NCBI GenBank assembly: GCA_963783145.1
Contig: CAWAMM010000005.1
Location: forward strand, 124,001 to 188,000
Source of the DNA: DATGKG01 sp963783145
GTDB lineage: Bacteria; Desulfobacterota; Binatia; Binatales; Binataceae
Reading direction: 5' to 3'
DNA: 64,000 nt
Shown here: positions 53,901 through 62,804 of the stretch, piece by piece
Layout of the letters: every line of letters begins with the position of its first letter
Numbering within the stretch: position 1 is the first letter of the stretch
Program-made: the position numbers and the translations under genes
Notes under the pieces: model-generated
The model's database searches: none
Told to the model about the DNA's origin: nothing
What the model saw: the letters and a program-made list of their open reading frames with translations, nothing else

Positions 53901-54167
53901 TCAGCCTACCGTGTGAGACAAGAATCCGCGCAAGAGGAAGCGGCAATCGAGATAGTAGTGGGGGCAGTCGCGGCGGACTTCCTCGAGTGCGACGCGCGCG
54001 TCGCGGAATCCCGAGACTTCGCAGGCGACGGCGAAATCGCCAACCGCGCGGCGCCAGTTACGCCGGGTGTTGCGCATCTTTAGCGCGGCGAGGAAATCGG
54101 CACGCGATCGGGCAATGGTAACCAACTCGGGCCGCCCGTGAGGAGGAACCAATAGAATGCTGTACAT
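53901..54167 (-). CDS. small hypothetical protein
   Basis: 88 residues from the ATG at 54167, chosen because AAGGAG lies 7 bp upstream; the frame stays open to 54281 but that part is not supported. It opens MYSILLVPPHGRPELVTIAR and is rich in Arg, ending with a DCPHYYLDCRFLLRGF segment with two cysteines. No domain is recognised. The strong ribosome-binding site argues that it is expressed. Confidence 0.55.
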   Translation of the reverse strand: MYSILLVPPHGRPELVTIARSRADFLAALKMRNTRRNWRRAVGDFAVACEVSGFRDARVALEEVRRDCPHYYLDCRFLLRGFLSHTVG

Positions 54168-54362
54168 CGTCGCACTCCTTCGACGCGACTGGAGATGCGG
54201 TCGCCCTCCATCACTTACGCGCTCTGGCGTGACTTGCGAGCCCTGAGAATCATGACAAGGATTCGACTTCTGTATATCCACAACAATTCAAGAGATGCCC
54301 TCGATAACATCGAAAATGACTCCGAACTGGCGCGTATGTGACCGATTCACACCTCGCCGAGG

Positions 54363-54965
54363 TCAATTACGGCGCGCGAGGCCTCGATACATCGTGGCGA
54401 GAAACTTCGGCTGGCCGAACTCATAGCGATCGAGCTCCTCGATGCGAAATCCAGCGTCGAGGATCATCCGGTCGATTTCGCAATCGAGGTCGCATCCACC
54501 ATACTTGAGCCACAGGTTTCTCAGGCGCAGTTGCCAGCGGCTTATCGATGGATTCGGGCTGCGTCCATGCTCGAGGAAGACGTACCCGCCCGACGGCTTT
54601 AGCACGCGCCGCACTTCGGCGAGAATGGCGGCGGTGTTTTTGGTTCGACACAACGTGAGGGTGGTGACGACCCAATCGAAACTGGAGTCGGCGAAAGGCA
54701 GTTCGACGATATCGGCGCCGGGAAAAATCCGCTCCACCCGAAGGCCTCGATCGTTGCTATCCTGGCGGGGCGCGGACGGCGCAGCATCTAGGGAAACAGT
54801 ATCGAGGTGGGTTACCCACGGCGAATAATAGGCGACATTCTTGTCGGGCTCGAAGCCTATCTCGAGCACGCGGCTCTGGGTTACCGCCAGCAACGCGGTC
54901 CGCTCGGTGACAAAGAGCGAGGTCCGCATCGGATGGTGGAGGAGGCGGGACTTCAGGCGCGACAT
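54363..54965 (-). CDS. class I SAM-dependent methyltransferase
   Basis: 200 residues from MSRLKSRLLHHPMRTSLFV (54965); the frame remains open upstream to 55034. SAM motif I is RVLEIGFEPDKNVAYYSP, a variant of the usual GxGxG. The central FPGADIVELPFADSSFDWVV and VRRVLKPSGGYVFLEHGRSP match the Methyltransf_11/UbiE-like group acting on small lipids or phospholipids. It is divergent from the membrane-anchored gene at 55.07 kb. Confidence 0.82.
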   Translation of the reverse strand: MSRLKSRLLHHPMRTSLFVTERTALLAVTQSRVLEIGFEPDKNVAYYSPWVTHLDTVSLDAAPSAPRQDSNDRGLRVERIFPGADIVELPFADSSFDWVVTTLTLCRTKNTAAILAEVRRVLKPSGGYVFLEHGRSPNPSISRWQLRLRNLWLKYGGCDLDCEIDRMILDAGFRIEELDRYEFGQPKFLATMYRGLARRN

Positions 54966-55069
54966 CGCGGTTACCCGGTTTCCATTTGAGGCCGTGATAG
55001 ATTCGAGCGTTTGGTAAAATGACCTCGGACACAATGACAGTTCTTTCGACCTGAGAAAAAGGCGAGCCG

Positions 55070-55699
55070 ATGGGCGAGGTGACCGGGATTAACCCCGAGA
55101 ATAAACCCACTGCGATCGATATCTGGACCGCTATCGTGATGACCATCACGATGGTCGCCGTGGTCTGGTACACGTGGGAGGCCGACCGCCAGAACGAACT
55201 CAACAAGCGCATTATCGAGACCGCGTCGCGGCCTTACCTCGCGGTCACTGCGCATGAGCAGGGCTTCACTACCGCGATAACCTCGGCCTCGGCGGGAGGC
55301 GCAATCCCGGTAGTTCCGTTCTCTGTGGTCAATCACGGCAAGCTGCCCGCCGATGCTCACATCAAGAGCGCGGTGGCCTACAGCAAGACCAGGATGGCGT
55401 CGGTCGATGGCCTCGGCGGCGTGCGCGAAAAGCATCGTTTCATTTTTTCCGAGACCGGCGGCGACGCGTTAGTGGCCCTGGGCCGCGAGGCGCTCACCAG
55501 CGGTCAGTTGGCGGATATCCAGAACGGGATCGGATACATCTACCTCGCGGTCGAGGTCAACTACGGCAACTACTACACTATGATTTGCCAGGAGTTCCCG
55601 ATCGCGCCCGCCCAAGCTCCCGCGGAGGGCGCGAAGCCGTCGGCGCGGCTGGGCGCGTACTCACTATGCGCCGATCCCAAGTCCAATGATGCCAACTGA
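55070..55699 (+). CDS. hypothetical membrane-anchored protein
   Basis: 209 residues: a short N-terminus, one membrane helix (IWTAIVMTITMVAVVWYTW), a charged coil (EADRQNELNKRIIE), then an extracytoplasmic domain beginning with ASRPYLAVTAHEQGF and containing PFSVVNHGKLPADAHIKS. The same order (helix, coil, RPY-strand, N-x-GK-x-PA motif) appears in the protein at 58.7-59.6 kb on the other side of gspD. I do not recognise the family. It is convergent with gspD, with 7 bp between the stops. Confidence 0.7.
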   Translation: MGEVTGINPENKPTAIDIWTAIVMTITMVAVVWYTWEADRQNELNKRIIETASRPYLAVTAHEQGFTTAITSASAGGAIPVVPFSVVNHGKLPADAHIKSAVAYSKTRMASVDGLGGVREKHRFIFSETGGDALVALGREALTSGQLADIQNGIGYIYLAVEVNYGNYYTMICQEFPIAPAQAPAEGAKPSARLGAYSLCADPKSNDAN

Positions 55700-55706
55700 C
55701 GGTCTG

Positions 55707-58139
55707 CTAGGGCTTCGGGATTTCCTCGGTATTGAAGGGTGTGGGCTTGTCGCCTTCCCGCGATGCGCCGACATTGGGACTGTTCATCATGTTCAAGTCC
55801 GCAGCGGGCGGCACCGACACCGAGAAAGTCGGGTCGTAAAGCGACCGGACGGAGCTGGCTGGCATATCATGCATCTCGTGCTGGCCGAGGGTCTTGACAA
55901 AGCGCGAACGCTGATCGAGCGCAAGCGAGCGCAGGTCGGTCTTGTTTCTCACCACATGAGGCGTCAAAAACACCAGCAGGTTGTCCTTTTGCTTGTCTGA
56001 CGACTTGTCGGAGAAGATGTTTCCTAGCACAGGTATGTCGGAAATCCACGGAATACCCTGATTCGAAATGTTTTCGTTGTTCGACATCAGGCCGCCGATA
56101 ACTGCCGTGCGATGGTCTTGAATCAGCACTGTCGTCGAGGCTGACCGAATCGTCGTAGTGGGGCCATTGGCGTTGTTGGCGGTGCTAGCGATTACGTTGG
56201 ATACTTCCTCGTACAGGTCCAGCCGCACGTAGCCGCCGTCCGAGACCTGGGGAACGATATCGAGGGTTATACCTACATTCTGTCGGTTGACGCTGTTGAA
56301 GATTTGCCCGGGCAATCCCGCATTCGAGGCGGCCGAGCCCACGAAGGGGAGGTTTTCGCCTACTACTATAGTTGCCTCAGTATTATCCGCGGTCAGAAGC
56401 GTCGGCGCTGACAGCACGTTGGCATGCGTATCGGACTCCAGCGCCGTTATCAGCGCGACGTCGCATGGCGCCGTGACCGAGCCTGAAGTAGAGGTCGTGG
56501 TCCCGGTCACCGCGGCAGCCGCCGCCATCGGAATCGAACACATGCTGCCCGAGGCGAGGCCGACTCCCAGCCCGGTCAATCCGAGCGGATTGCCGATCGC
56601 ATTCTGCAGGTTTCCGAAGTTAACCGTCCCCAGCCCCAGCACGCTGTTGGAGATTGAGGTCGAGGACAAAAACTCCACCCCCATCTGGCGCTGTCTCTCC
56701 GCGCTGACCTCGACGATGATGGCCTGAACGAAAACCTGGATGCGCGGAACGTCGAGCTCCGCGATGATATTGCGCAAGGTTTCCCAATCCTGCGGCGCGG
56801 CACTGATAACCAGTGCGTTGGTGGCTGGGTCCGCGGTCAAGGTCACCCGATTGGTGAAGTCCGAGGTGCGAACGCCACCCCCACCGGCGCCGCCGCTGAT
56901 ACCACCGGACATCGCGCCCCGGCCGGCTCCGCCACCCCCACCGACACCCCCAAAGCTACTGCCTCCCATCATGCCGCCGCCCGAGATGCCGCCGCCGCTA
57001 AAGGATCCGCCTCCCATCGAACTGCCCCCAAAACCACCCCCGCCGTAGCCACCGCCGATTCCGCCGCCGCCAAATCCGCCCCCGCCGTAGCCGCCGCCCA
57101 TTCCCCCAAATCCGCTGCTACCACCACCCAAACCGCTGCTGCCGCCGCGACCCAGCGAACCCTTCCCGGTGGTAGGCGAAAGGCTACCCACTCCACCGCC
57201 CCCGCCGATCAATCCGCCGAGCACTTCGATCATTTCGGATACGGCCGCATTCTTGAGCCGATAGACATGGATCCGCTGCATTGCGTCGGGTGAGCGGATA
57301 TCGAGTTTTGCAATCACCTCGCGTATCGATTGCATCTGCAGTGGCCCGCCCGCCGCGATAATCGAATTGGTGCGCTCGTCGGCCAGCACCTTGAATTGGC
57401 CCGTCGGCGCTTGCGCGGATGGCGCCACTACCCCCGGCTGCGGCTGCCCGGGACGGCCCGACCCGGAGCTGCCCCCAAGCAACTGATCGATTTCAGGCGC
57501 GACCTCATCGGCGAAGGCGTAGCGCAGGGGGATGACTTCGATATTGCGCCGTTGACCCTGAACGTCGAGCGCCCCCACGATCCGCAGCAAGCGCTGCACG
57601 TTAAAGGCGTCGTCGGTGATGATGAGGGTATTGTCGTCGGGAAATGCCGCCACCAATCCATCATGCGAGATCATCGGCTGGATCACGCTGATCATCGAGC
57701 TCACATCAACGTTATGCAGCTTCACCAGCCGGGTCACATATTCGTCGCCATTCTGGGTGAAGGGCTGCTGCGATTCGGTCAGCGGCGCGGCCTGGCGCAC
57801 GTTGCGCGAGGGTATGATCTTGATTATCTGGCCGGCCTGCTGGGTGGTGAATCCCTTGAGCTGCAGGACCGATTGGAAAATCTGATAGGCCTGATCGGGG
57901 GTGACCTTGGAGGGCGAGATGATACTGATCTTGCCGCGCACGCTTTCATCGACCAGAAAATTTTTGCCGGTCAATTCGCTGATGAACTTCGCCAACACCG
58001 GAATGTCGACATTCTGGAAGTTCATGGTGATTTCCTCGGGGTTGGGAGGGTCGGCGGCGGTGCCACGCGGGAAGGCGGCGGTCGCATACAGGCCGAGCAT
58101 GAGGACGCAAGCGATGCCTGCGATGAAGCGATAATTCAT
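55707..58139 (-). CDS. gspD: type II secretion system secretin GspD
   Basis: 810 residues from the ATG at 58139 with a signal sequence (FIAGIACVLMLGLYATAAF). N0 domain EEITMNFQNVDIPVLAKFIS, N1-N2 domains with LVDESVRGKISIISP and VIPLRYAFADEVAPEI, an N3 domain, then the secretin core with AQVIVEV-type strand QAIIVEVSAERQRQMGVEF and VGENLPFVGSA. GspD forms the outer-membrane gate for folded exoproteins. A stretch of about 115 residues (about 308-425) within N3 is almost pure Gly/Ser/Met/Phe repeats, far longer than the usual linker. No other gsp gene is in the window. Confidence 0.93.
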   Translation of the reverse strand: MNYRFIAGIACVLMLGLYATAAFPRGTAADPPNPEEITMNFQNVDIPVLAKFISELTGKNFLVDESVRGKISIISPSKVTPDQAYQIFQSVLQLKGFTTQQAGQIIKIIPSRNVRQAAPLTESQQPFTQNGDEYVTRLVKLHNVDVSSMISVIQPMISHDGLVAAFPDDNTLIITDDAFNVQRLLRIVGALDVQGQRRNIEVIPLRYAFADEVAPEIDQLLGGSSGSGRPGQPQPGVVAPSAQAPTGQFKVLADERTNSIIAAGGPLQMQSIREVIAKLDIRSPDAMQRIHVYRLKNAAVSEMIEVLGGLIGGGGGVGSLSPTTGKGSLGRGGSSGLGGGSSGFGGMGGGYGGGGFGGGGIGGGYGGGGFGGSSMGGGSFSGGGISGGGMMGGSSFGGVGGGGGAGRGAMSGGISGGAGGGGVRTSDFTNRVTLTADPATNALVISAAPQDWETLRNIIAELDVPRIQVFVQAIIVEVSAERQRQMGVEFLSSTSISNSVLGLGTVNFGNLQNAIGNPLGLTGLGVGLASGSMCSIPMAAAAAVTGTTTSTSGSVTAPCDVALITALESDTHANVLSAPTLLTADNTEATIVVGENLPFVGSAASNAGLPGQIFNSVNRQNVGITLDIVPQVSDGGYVRLDLYEEVSNVIASTANNANGPTTTIRSASTTVLIQDHRTAVIGGLMSNNENISNQGIPWISDIPVLGNIFSDKSSDKQKDNLLVFLTPHVVRNKTDLRSLALDQRSRFVKTLGQHEMHDMPASSVRSLYDPTFSVSVPPAADLNMMNSPNVGASREGDKPTPFNTEEIPKP

Positions 58140-58712
58140 GCGGAAATGCCCCAAAATGAACGTGAGGCCTGCGAGCTTACAGCGCGACCATCGTTGTAAC
58201 AACTGATTTTTCATCATCCCTCTTCCCCACCCGTCGAAGTCTTCTTCGAAGTCCTCGGCGAAGAGAGTTTACTGAGTCGCCGGTCTCGCGGCGAGCCCCA
58301 CCGGGCGCTTCCTGGCGCCTTGTTTCGCGCCGGCGATTCGGTCAGCCAGACGCGTGGAGGGAGGAAACGTTGCGCGACGCAGAAGTGGCATTCTCTCTCA
58401 TTCTGCATTCCTCGCATTGCTGGTCGCTTGCCTCTCGCTCTCTTTTGCGAGAGAAGCTGGCCGGCGTGCGGATCCTGACAATTCGACCGATCGTAATAAG
58501 GGAGCAAGGCAATCTGAGGATTCTAACGGGGCGTTCCCGAAGGGAAGTATGCCGCTGTTGACTACCCTGACCAATACGCCTATGATGGTCAGCGACGTGA
58601 CAGGTCGGCAGTCCCACTAGGGACGGAATCTAATAAACCAGAACCTTCCGGAGAATCATCGGCGGTCAGCGACGAACCGCCGTTAAGACGCCCGCGTCAA
58701 GCGGGATTCGTC
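58140..58712. other. 573-bp gene-free region with a partial inverted repeat unit
   Basis: No credible gene. Around 58400-58470 it contains an inverted partial copy of the composite repeat: on the minus strand GGCCAGCTTCTCTCGC and a complementary GCGAGAG arm. Short hairpins GGCGGT/ACCGCC (58661-58681) and CCCGC/GCGGG (58691-58705) lie before the next gene's stop; neither has a T-tract. Confidence 0.5.
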
Positions 58713-59630
58713 CTATGTGCAATAGTTGCGCTCTTTGTCGGATGGGTCGTCGCGCTTGCGGTACAAATAGGGGGGCGCGGGAATCAGTTTCTCGCCAGCG
58801 ATGAATTGGTTTTTGGGAGGAACGTAAACGAGCCAGAAAAACCCAGTTTCATACAGCTTGTCAAAAACATCTCGATATTTAACGCGGCCATAGGCGATGA
58901 GCGTCTTAACCCGATCAGTGACGGCCTCAATCTCGGGATTCGACAACCAGCCATCCATGAAGTCGCTCTCTATTTTGAGCGGTTCGCCGCTGGATATTGC
59001 CTCGACTACCTCCGGCCAATCTCGACAATCGCTATAGTCTTTAGGCGCTGGCCACGTCTCAACTGGCTTCAGTTTTATTTTGATCTCATCGATGATGGCT
59101 GGCCCCTTCCCAAAATTACGGAGAACGAATTTCGCGAGAGTCAATGCGTTGCCGGGATCGACCAAACCCTTCGCGGGTTCGGGCGGAAAGCCACTAATGG
59201 AAGCAGTCGCAATGAGCACGTAGGGCCTGTCAGCTTTCAGGGCGAGGACGGCGGCGTCAGCGCTGTCTCGTGCGGCCTTTGCGGCATCCTTCGACGCAAG
59301 ATAGCCAAAGATCGAGACGATCAGCGCGACGGCAGCAATGATTACGCCGATGCCAGTATATTTCGCCTCTCGTGCTTCATCGCCCTCGCCTTTCTTGTTC
59401 CCATCCTGACTTGGAGTTGCGATCTCGTGCGGCGTGGAAATCGTTGGTATGGCGGTGCGCTGCTCTGTCTTTCCTTCTTTGGGCTGATGAGCGACTTGGG
59501 TGCGCTGGGATTCGGGAGCGTCAGCGCTTATTGGACTTGGTTCTATTGGTTCGTTGCTTGCGGCCAGTAGGGGCGACCATGATGCACAAAGCAATATCGT
59601 CGCGATTAGCGGCCCTCCCCAGCGCCGCAT
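58713..59630 (-). CDS. hypothetical secreted/membrane protein
   Basis: 305 residues. A signal sequence (LIATILLCASWSPLLAAS) is followed by a disordered Pro/Thr/Gln-rich stretch and a membrane helix (TGIGVIIAAVALIVSIFGYL). A coil (DAAKAARDSADAAVLALK) then leads to an extracytoplasmic or cytoplasmic domain with DRPYVLIATASISGF and KFVLRNFGKGPAIIDEIKI. It shares the RPY and N-x-GK-x-PA pattern with the protein at 55.07 kb. It starts 3 bp after the 55-codon CxxC gene on the same strand. Family unknown. Confidence 0.7.
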   Translation of the reverse strand: MRRWGGPLIATILLCASWSPLLAASNEPIEPSPISADAPESQRTQVAHQPKEGKTEQRTAIPTISTPHEIATPSQDGNKKGEGDEAREAKYTGIGVIIAAVALIVSIFGYLASKDAAKAARDSADAAVLALKADRPYVLIATASISGFPPEPAKGLVDPGNALTLAKFVLRNFGKGPAIIDEIKIKLKPVETWPAPKDYSDCRDWPEVVEAISSGEPLKIESDFMDGWLSNPEIEAVTDRVKTLIAYGRVKYRDVFDKLYETGFFWLVYVPPKNQFIAGEKLIPAPPYLYRKRDDPSDKERNYCT

Positions 59631-59633
59631 GGT

Positions 59634-59801
59634 TTATTCAGCGCCTATCTGCGGCAGCGGTTCTTTCGCTGCGATTTCCTTTTTTCGACGCCTCGCAAAG
59701 CGTTGTTTTTGCGCCCGAAAATGCGGGCTCGTTTTCAGTTCGTAGTCCTTACAAGTGTAGCAGTAGAAATGCAGGATCTTTTGCGCGTATCCAGTGCTCA
59801 T
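59634..59801 (-). CDS. 55-residue CxxC protein
   Basis: A short frame that ends 3 bp before the 305-residue gene, suggesting coupling. It contains FYCYTCKDYEL, giving a CxxC that could be half of a zinc ribbon or a redox pair, followed by a very basic stretch (RAQKQRFARRRKK). The start codon lies within the palindrome GCTCATATGAGC (59796-59807) and no clear ribosome-binding site precedes it. It may be a small nucleic-acid-binding regulator, but no homologue is recognised. Confidence 0.45.
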   Translation of the reverse strand: MSTGYAQKILHFYCYTCKDYELKTSPHFRAQKQRFARRRKKEIAAKEPLPQIGAE

Positions 59802-59880
59802 ATGAGCAGTTTAGCCGGTTGCGGGCTAGTCGAAAAGCGCAGTACCCTTCCCCCGTTAACAGTCTGCTGGGGGAGAAACG

Positions 59881-60573
59881 ATGCCCGATTGGCAGAAGTC
59901 CCGCGAGTCATTCCGCGACTTTCTTCATCAATATCCGCTCTGGACCGCAATCGATATGTTCCTCGATTCGCGATGGGGCAGACGCGCTCTCCAATTGGGA
60001 ATTGGTGCTGTCGTGATGGGCGCGTCATCAGTTGTGGCCTTCATTGAGCACGCATCTCCGCTCATAAAATACGGACTAGGCGGATTCTCGCTTGCTCTCG
60101 TAGTAATCGGCACCTTTGAATTCGCCCAATTCCAAGCGGACAAGCGAAAAGCAGAGAGCGCGCCAGAATCGTCCGATGAGATACCCACATTGGAGGCGCA
60201 GTCCGCTCTCTACAGATTCGATGAACGATCATGCCCATATCTGGCTTTTGCGCCCGACGTAGAAAATCAGAAGGGCGATACGATTCTTTTGGTCGTCTAC
60301 GGCAGCGCGCTTCTTTTGTGCGAGCAAGAAGTGTCGCTCGTTGACGCATGGCAAAGTCTTAAGGATTCCGAGGCTCGCGGAGTCGGCTTTCGATTAGGCG
60401 CAACCATAATAGGCAGAGACATCAATGTAGAAATGGACGAATACGTCTCCTCGCATCTCGCCAACGGATTGCTGGTCAAAACCGCTCTATCTCGCGGCGG
60501 CGCTTACCGAATCACAGACAAGGGAAAACACCGCGCTAACTGGCTAATCAAGGACATGATCGCAAGGGCCTAG
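59881..60573 (+). CDS. hypothetical protein with two membrane helices
   Basis: 230 residues with a GGGGGAG ribosome-binding-like stretch upstream of the ATG. Two adjacent membrane segments (ALQLGIGAVVMGASSVVAF and YGLGGFSLALVVIGTFEFA) at about 36-85 are followed by a cytoplasmic domain of about 140 residues with no recognised motif. The C-terminal YRITDKGKHRANWLIKDM segment recalls a winged-helix wing. It is convergent with the next gene; the stops overlap by 4 bp. Confidence 0.65.
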   Translation: MPDWQKSRESFRDFLHQYPLWTAIDMFLDSRWGRRALQLGIGAVVMGASSVVAFIEHASPLIKYGLGGFSLALVVIGTFEFAQFQADKRKAESAPESSDEIPTLEAQSALYRFDERSCPYLAFAPDVENQKGDTILLVVYGSALLLCEQEVSLVDAWQSLKDSEARGVGFRLGATIIGRDINVEMDEYVSSHLANGLLVKTALSRGGAYRITDKGKHRANWLIKDMIARA

Positions 60574-60884
60574 CGCGACCGTAGACGCATGATGGACCAA
60601 CCTGCAAGCCAGATTAATGCGATGGGCAGCGCAACGACCGTCAATGCAAAGCCGAACGCGGAAACAAAATCTTCTTGGTTTGGCGCGATGGATATGAGCC
60701 ACACTATCAAGAGCACCATCACTGGAACGGCGACCACCGTAAGAAATGCGCCGAGACCGTCCCCCACGGAGTTGCGGAGATTTGGCCGAAAACTTACTAG
60801 GCCACGCCAAACTAATACGCTCGCGCTGATAACGATCCCGACGAACCCGAATGCTCCGACTATTCTGAATAGAGAATCAAGCAC
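60570..60884 (-). CDS. hypothetical small membrane protein
   Basis: 104 residues with three strongly hydrophobic segments (IVGAFGFVGIVISASVLVW, GAFLTVVAVPVMVLLIVWLI, SAFGFALTVVALPIALIWLA) and few other features. It ends with MRLRSR, a positive-inside tail. No family is recognised. It lies between the two-helix protein and the IS1595-family transposase, in a stretch that looks horizontally acquired. Confidence 0.6.
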   Translation of the reverse strand: MLDSLFRIVGAFGFVGIVISASVLVWRGLVSFRPNLRNSVGDGLGAFLTVVAVPVMVLLIVWLISIAPNQEDFVSAFGFALTVVALPIALIWLAGWSIMRLRSR

Positions 60885-60993
60885 GCCGCACCTTCTCGTC
60901 AGTGCCGCTTTCGCGAATTTGGAAATAGTTCCAACTGAACAGGGCCGCTGGCGACGTTCTCAGATAGCTGAGACATTCGCCAGTGTTCGTGTC

Positions 60994-61974
60994 TCAGCAC
61001 CCTGCTATAGCTTTCCCGAAGATGTCAGGGTTCTTGCGGTTGTTGAAGCGGAATTGAAACTCAGCGAGATACAGCGGCAGGTACTTCGCGCTGACGTTGT
61101 GGTAGGTGCCGATGACGCCTCGCTTGAGCAATGCCCAAAACGATTCAATCGAATTGGTATGCACGATGCCTCGCACATATTCATTGTTGCCGTGGTTAAT
61201 GACCTCGTGAGCGCGTCCGCTGTCTACCAGCGTATCGTAGCTGGCGTGTTCGTCCGTAACGACCAATTCCACTTTGCGGTCTACGGCTTTGCGTACAAAC
61301 CGCATCATCGTTTCGCGGTCGGTCTTTTCGATCATCTGGCAAACCAAATTGCCCTTGCGGGAAATCGCGCCGATGACGACGGCCTTGCCCCTGCCGCCAG
61401 TATTGTGACGATTGCGCTTACCGAGATGCTTGTTCTTTTCTTTGCCGCCGACATAGGTTTCATCGACTTCGACAATGCCCATCAGGCTCTTGAACGCGGG
61501 ATCGTTCATGCCAGCGCGAAGCCTCATGCACATATACCAAGCGGACCGATACGATCCGGTTCCGAGCATCCGATGGATTTGCAGCGCCGAAATTCCCTTC
61601 TTCGAGGTCAGCATCAGGTGCAGCACCTTGTACCAAGTGCGCAGCGGCATTTTGGTTTCCTCGAAAATCGTTTTCGTTTTGAGCGAGAAGCGATAGGGCG
61701 AGCGGTTGTCCTTGCCGCACTTCTTGCACTGCCAATGCCACGGTCGCGCCGTCGATTCGTAGACGCGCTCGTTGTTACAGCGCGGGCACTGCGGGCCGGT
61801 CGGCCAGCGGCGCAGAAGCAGATACGTCCAACACGATGGTTCATCAGGGAACATCGCATCGAACTGAGAGAGCGTCATCTGGCGGGTGAATTTCGGCTCG
61901 CCGTCTTGCCACAAGGTTGATTGCTGCATGAGGAGAATACTAGCGTGAAATTCGATGGTAGTCAAGTGCCGCAT
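60994..61974 (-). CDS. IS1595-family (ISXO2-like) transposase
   Basis: 326 residues; the ATG at 61974 has AAGGGAAG upstream, and an ATG at 61929 is the alternative. An N-terminal zinc ribbon (CPRCNNER...WQCKKCGK) precedes a DDE-type catalytic domain with EVDETYVGGKEKNKHLGKR, VVTDEHASYD and HTNSIESFWALLKRGVIGTY. This is the ISXO2-like layout, and the gene appears intact. I could not define terminal inverted repeats. GCTGAGACA/TGTCTCAGC near 60.97 kb may be the 3'-end structure of the element, which would insert by a cut-and-paste mechanism. Confidence 0.92.
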   Translation of the reverse strand: MRHLTTIEFHASILLMQQSTLWQDGEPKFTRQMTLSQFDAMFPDEPSCWTYLLLRRWPTGPQCPRCNNERVYESTARPWHWQCKKCGKDNRSPYRFSLKTKTIFEETKMPLRTWYKVLHLMLTSKKGISALQIHRMLGTGSYRSAWYMCMRLRAGMNDPAFKSLMGIVEVDETYVGGKEKNKHLGKRNRHNTGGRGKAVVIGAISRKGNLVCQMIEKTDRETMMRFVRKAVDRKVELVVTDEHASYDTLVDSGRAHEVINHGNNEYVRGIVHTNSIESFWALLKRGVIGTYHNVSAKYLPLYLAEFQFRFNNRKNPDIFGKAIAGC

Positions 61975-61985
61975 ACTTCCCTTCC

Positions 61986-62126
61986 CGAACGCCCCCTACC
62001 ATTTTTGCCATCGTGGATTTAACTAGGAAGGTTCACGCTACAGAAACCTCGAAACCGATAAACGCTGCTCCGCTCGCCACCCGGAATCGGGAAACGGCAT
62101 CGCCTCGGAACCGTAGGGGGCGTTCG
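61986..62126. repeat. 141-bp element bounded by 14-bp inverted repeats (MITE-like)
   Basis: CGAACGCCCCCTAC at 61986-61999 is perfectly inverted at 62113-62126. The interior has no coding capacity. It sits 11 bp from the IS1595-family transposase start. It could be a miniature element, a transcribed hairpin, or one end structure of the insertion sequence. Confidence 0.55.
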
Positions 62127-62211
62127 CGAAACGGCTCGTTAAAATCCGCCATCAGCGCAGCGTCCTTCTATACGATCGCGGCGTTCAAACCGTAACGCGG
62201 GCTCGGCCAAA

Positions 62212-62655
62212 CTAGTTGGCGGAAGGCGAAACTACGAGACCGTTGTTCATGTTGTGGAGCGCCTGGCGATCGGTGGAAGATGCGAACTCGATCGCCTCGG
62301 CGGAAACGCTCACTTTGCTGCCGTCGTCAGAGATGGTCTCCTTCTCATTGACCAGCGCGTCGAGCTTGTTCGGCCATTTCGCGTAAGCCATTTTCTTCAA
62401 CTGGTCGTTCTCCTGGTGCGAATCGATCGCATCCGGAGAGAATGGCACGGCGTACTTCACATTGCCGAGGACAGTGTACGGCTTGGCTTGGCCAGGCGTC
62501 TCAGCGGTAACCCAAACATGCGCCAGATCGACCCTTTTGACGAACTGTTGCTGCTTGGCTACCTCCGCCTGACGTTGCGCCTGGATCGCGGCACATCCGC
62601 AAAATACGACCGCGAGCGAAAGAACCGACAAACTGGCGATGAATTTGTTCCACAT
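62212..62655 (-). CDS. hypothetical lipoprotein
   Basis: 147 residues from the ATG at 62655 (MWNKFIASLSVLSLAVV); a frame opening at 62685 is less signal-like. The lipobox is FCGC, after which comes a coil (QAQRQAEVAKQQQFVK) and a compact domain with HVWVTAETPGQAKPYTVLG and KYAVPFSPDAID. No family is recognised. It is probably anchored in the outer or inner membrane facing the periplasm. Confidence 0.7.
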   Translation of the reverse strand: MWNKFIASLSVLSLAVVFCGCAAIQAQRQAEVAKQQQFVKRVDLAHVWVTAETPGQAKPYTVLGNVKYAVPFSPDAIDSHQENDQLKKMAYAKWPNKLDALVNEKETISDDGSKVSVSAEAIEFASSTDRQALHNMNNGLVVSPSAN

Positions 62656-62804
62656 GACATCCGCGCTCTCTTTTTTAAGAGTCAACTAACTCACGCGGAG
62701 CGCAAGTTCCGTCGAGCCGAGAGGCGAATGTGTCCGCGTCGTTTGGTTAGACGGGCAGGCAAGCGAATTATTCGGTTTCGCCGGTATCGAGACTCGAGCT
62801 GGAG

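Noticed and set aside
57000..57130. Tandem GC-rich repeats as a possible CRISPR or satellite
   Set aside because: They are codons of the Gly-rich insert in gspD, in frame and without spacer/repeat structure.
60901..61972. 8-bp direct repeat AGTGCCGC as target duplication of the IS1595-family element
   Set aside because: The length fits the family, but the sequences just inside the repeats are not inverted copies of each other, so the match may be chance.
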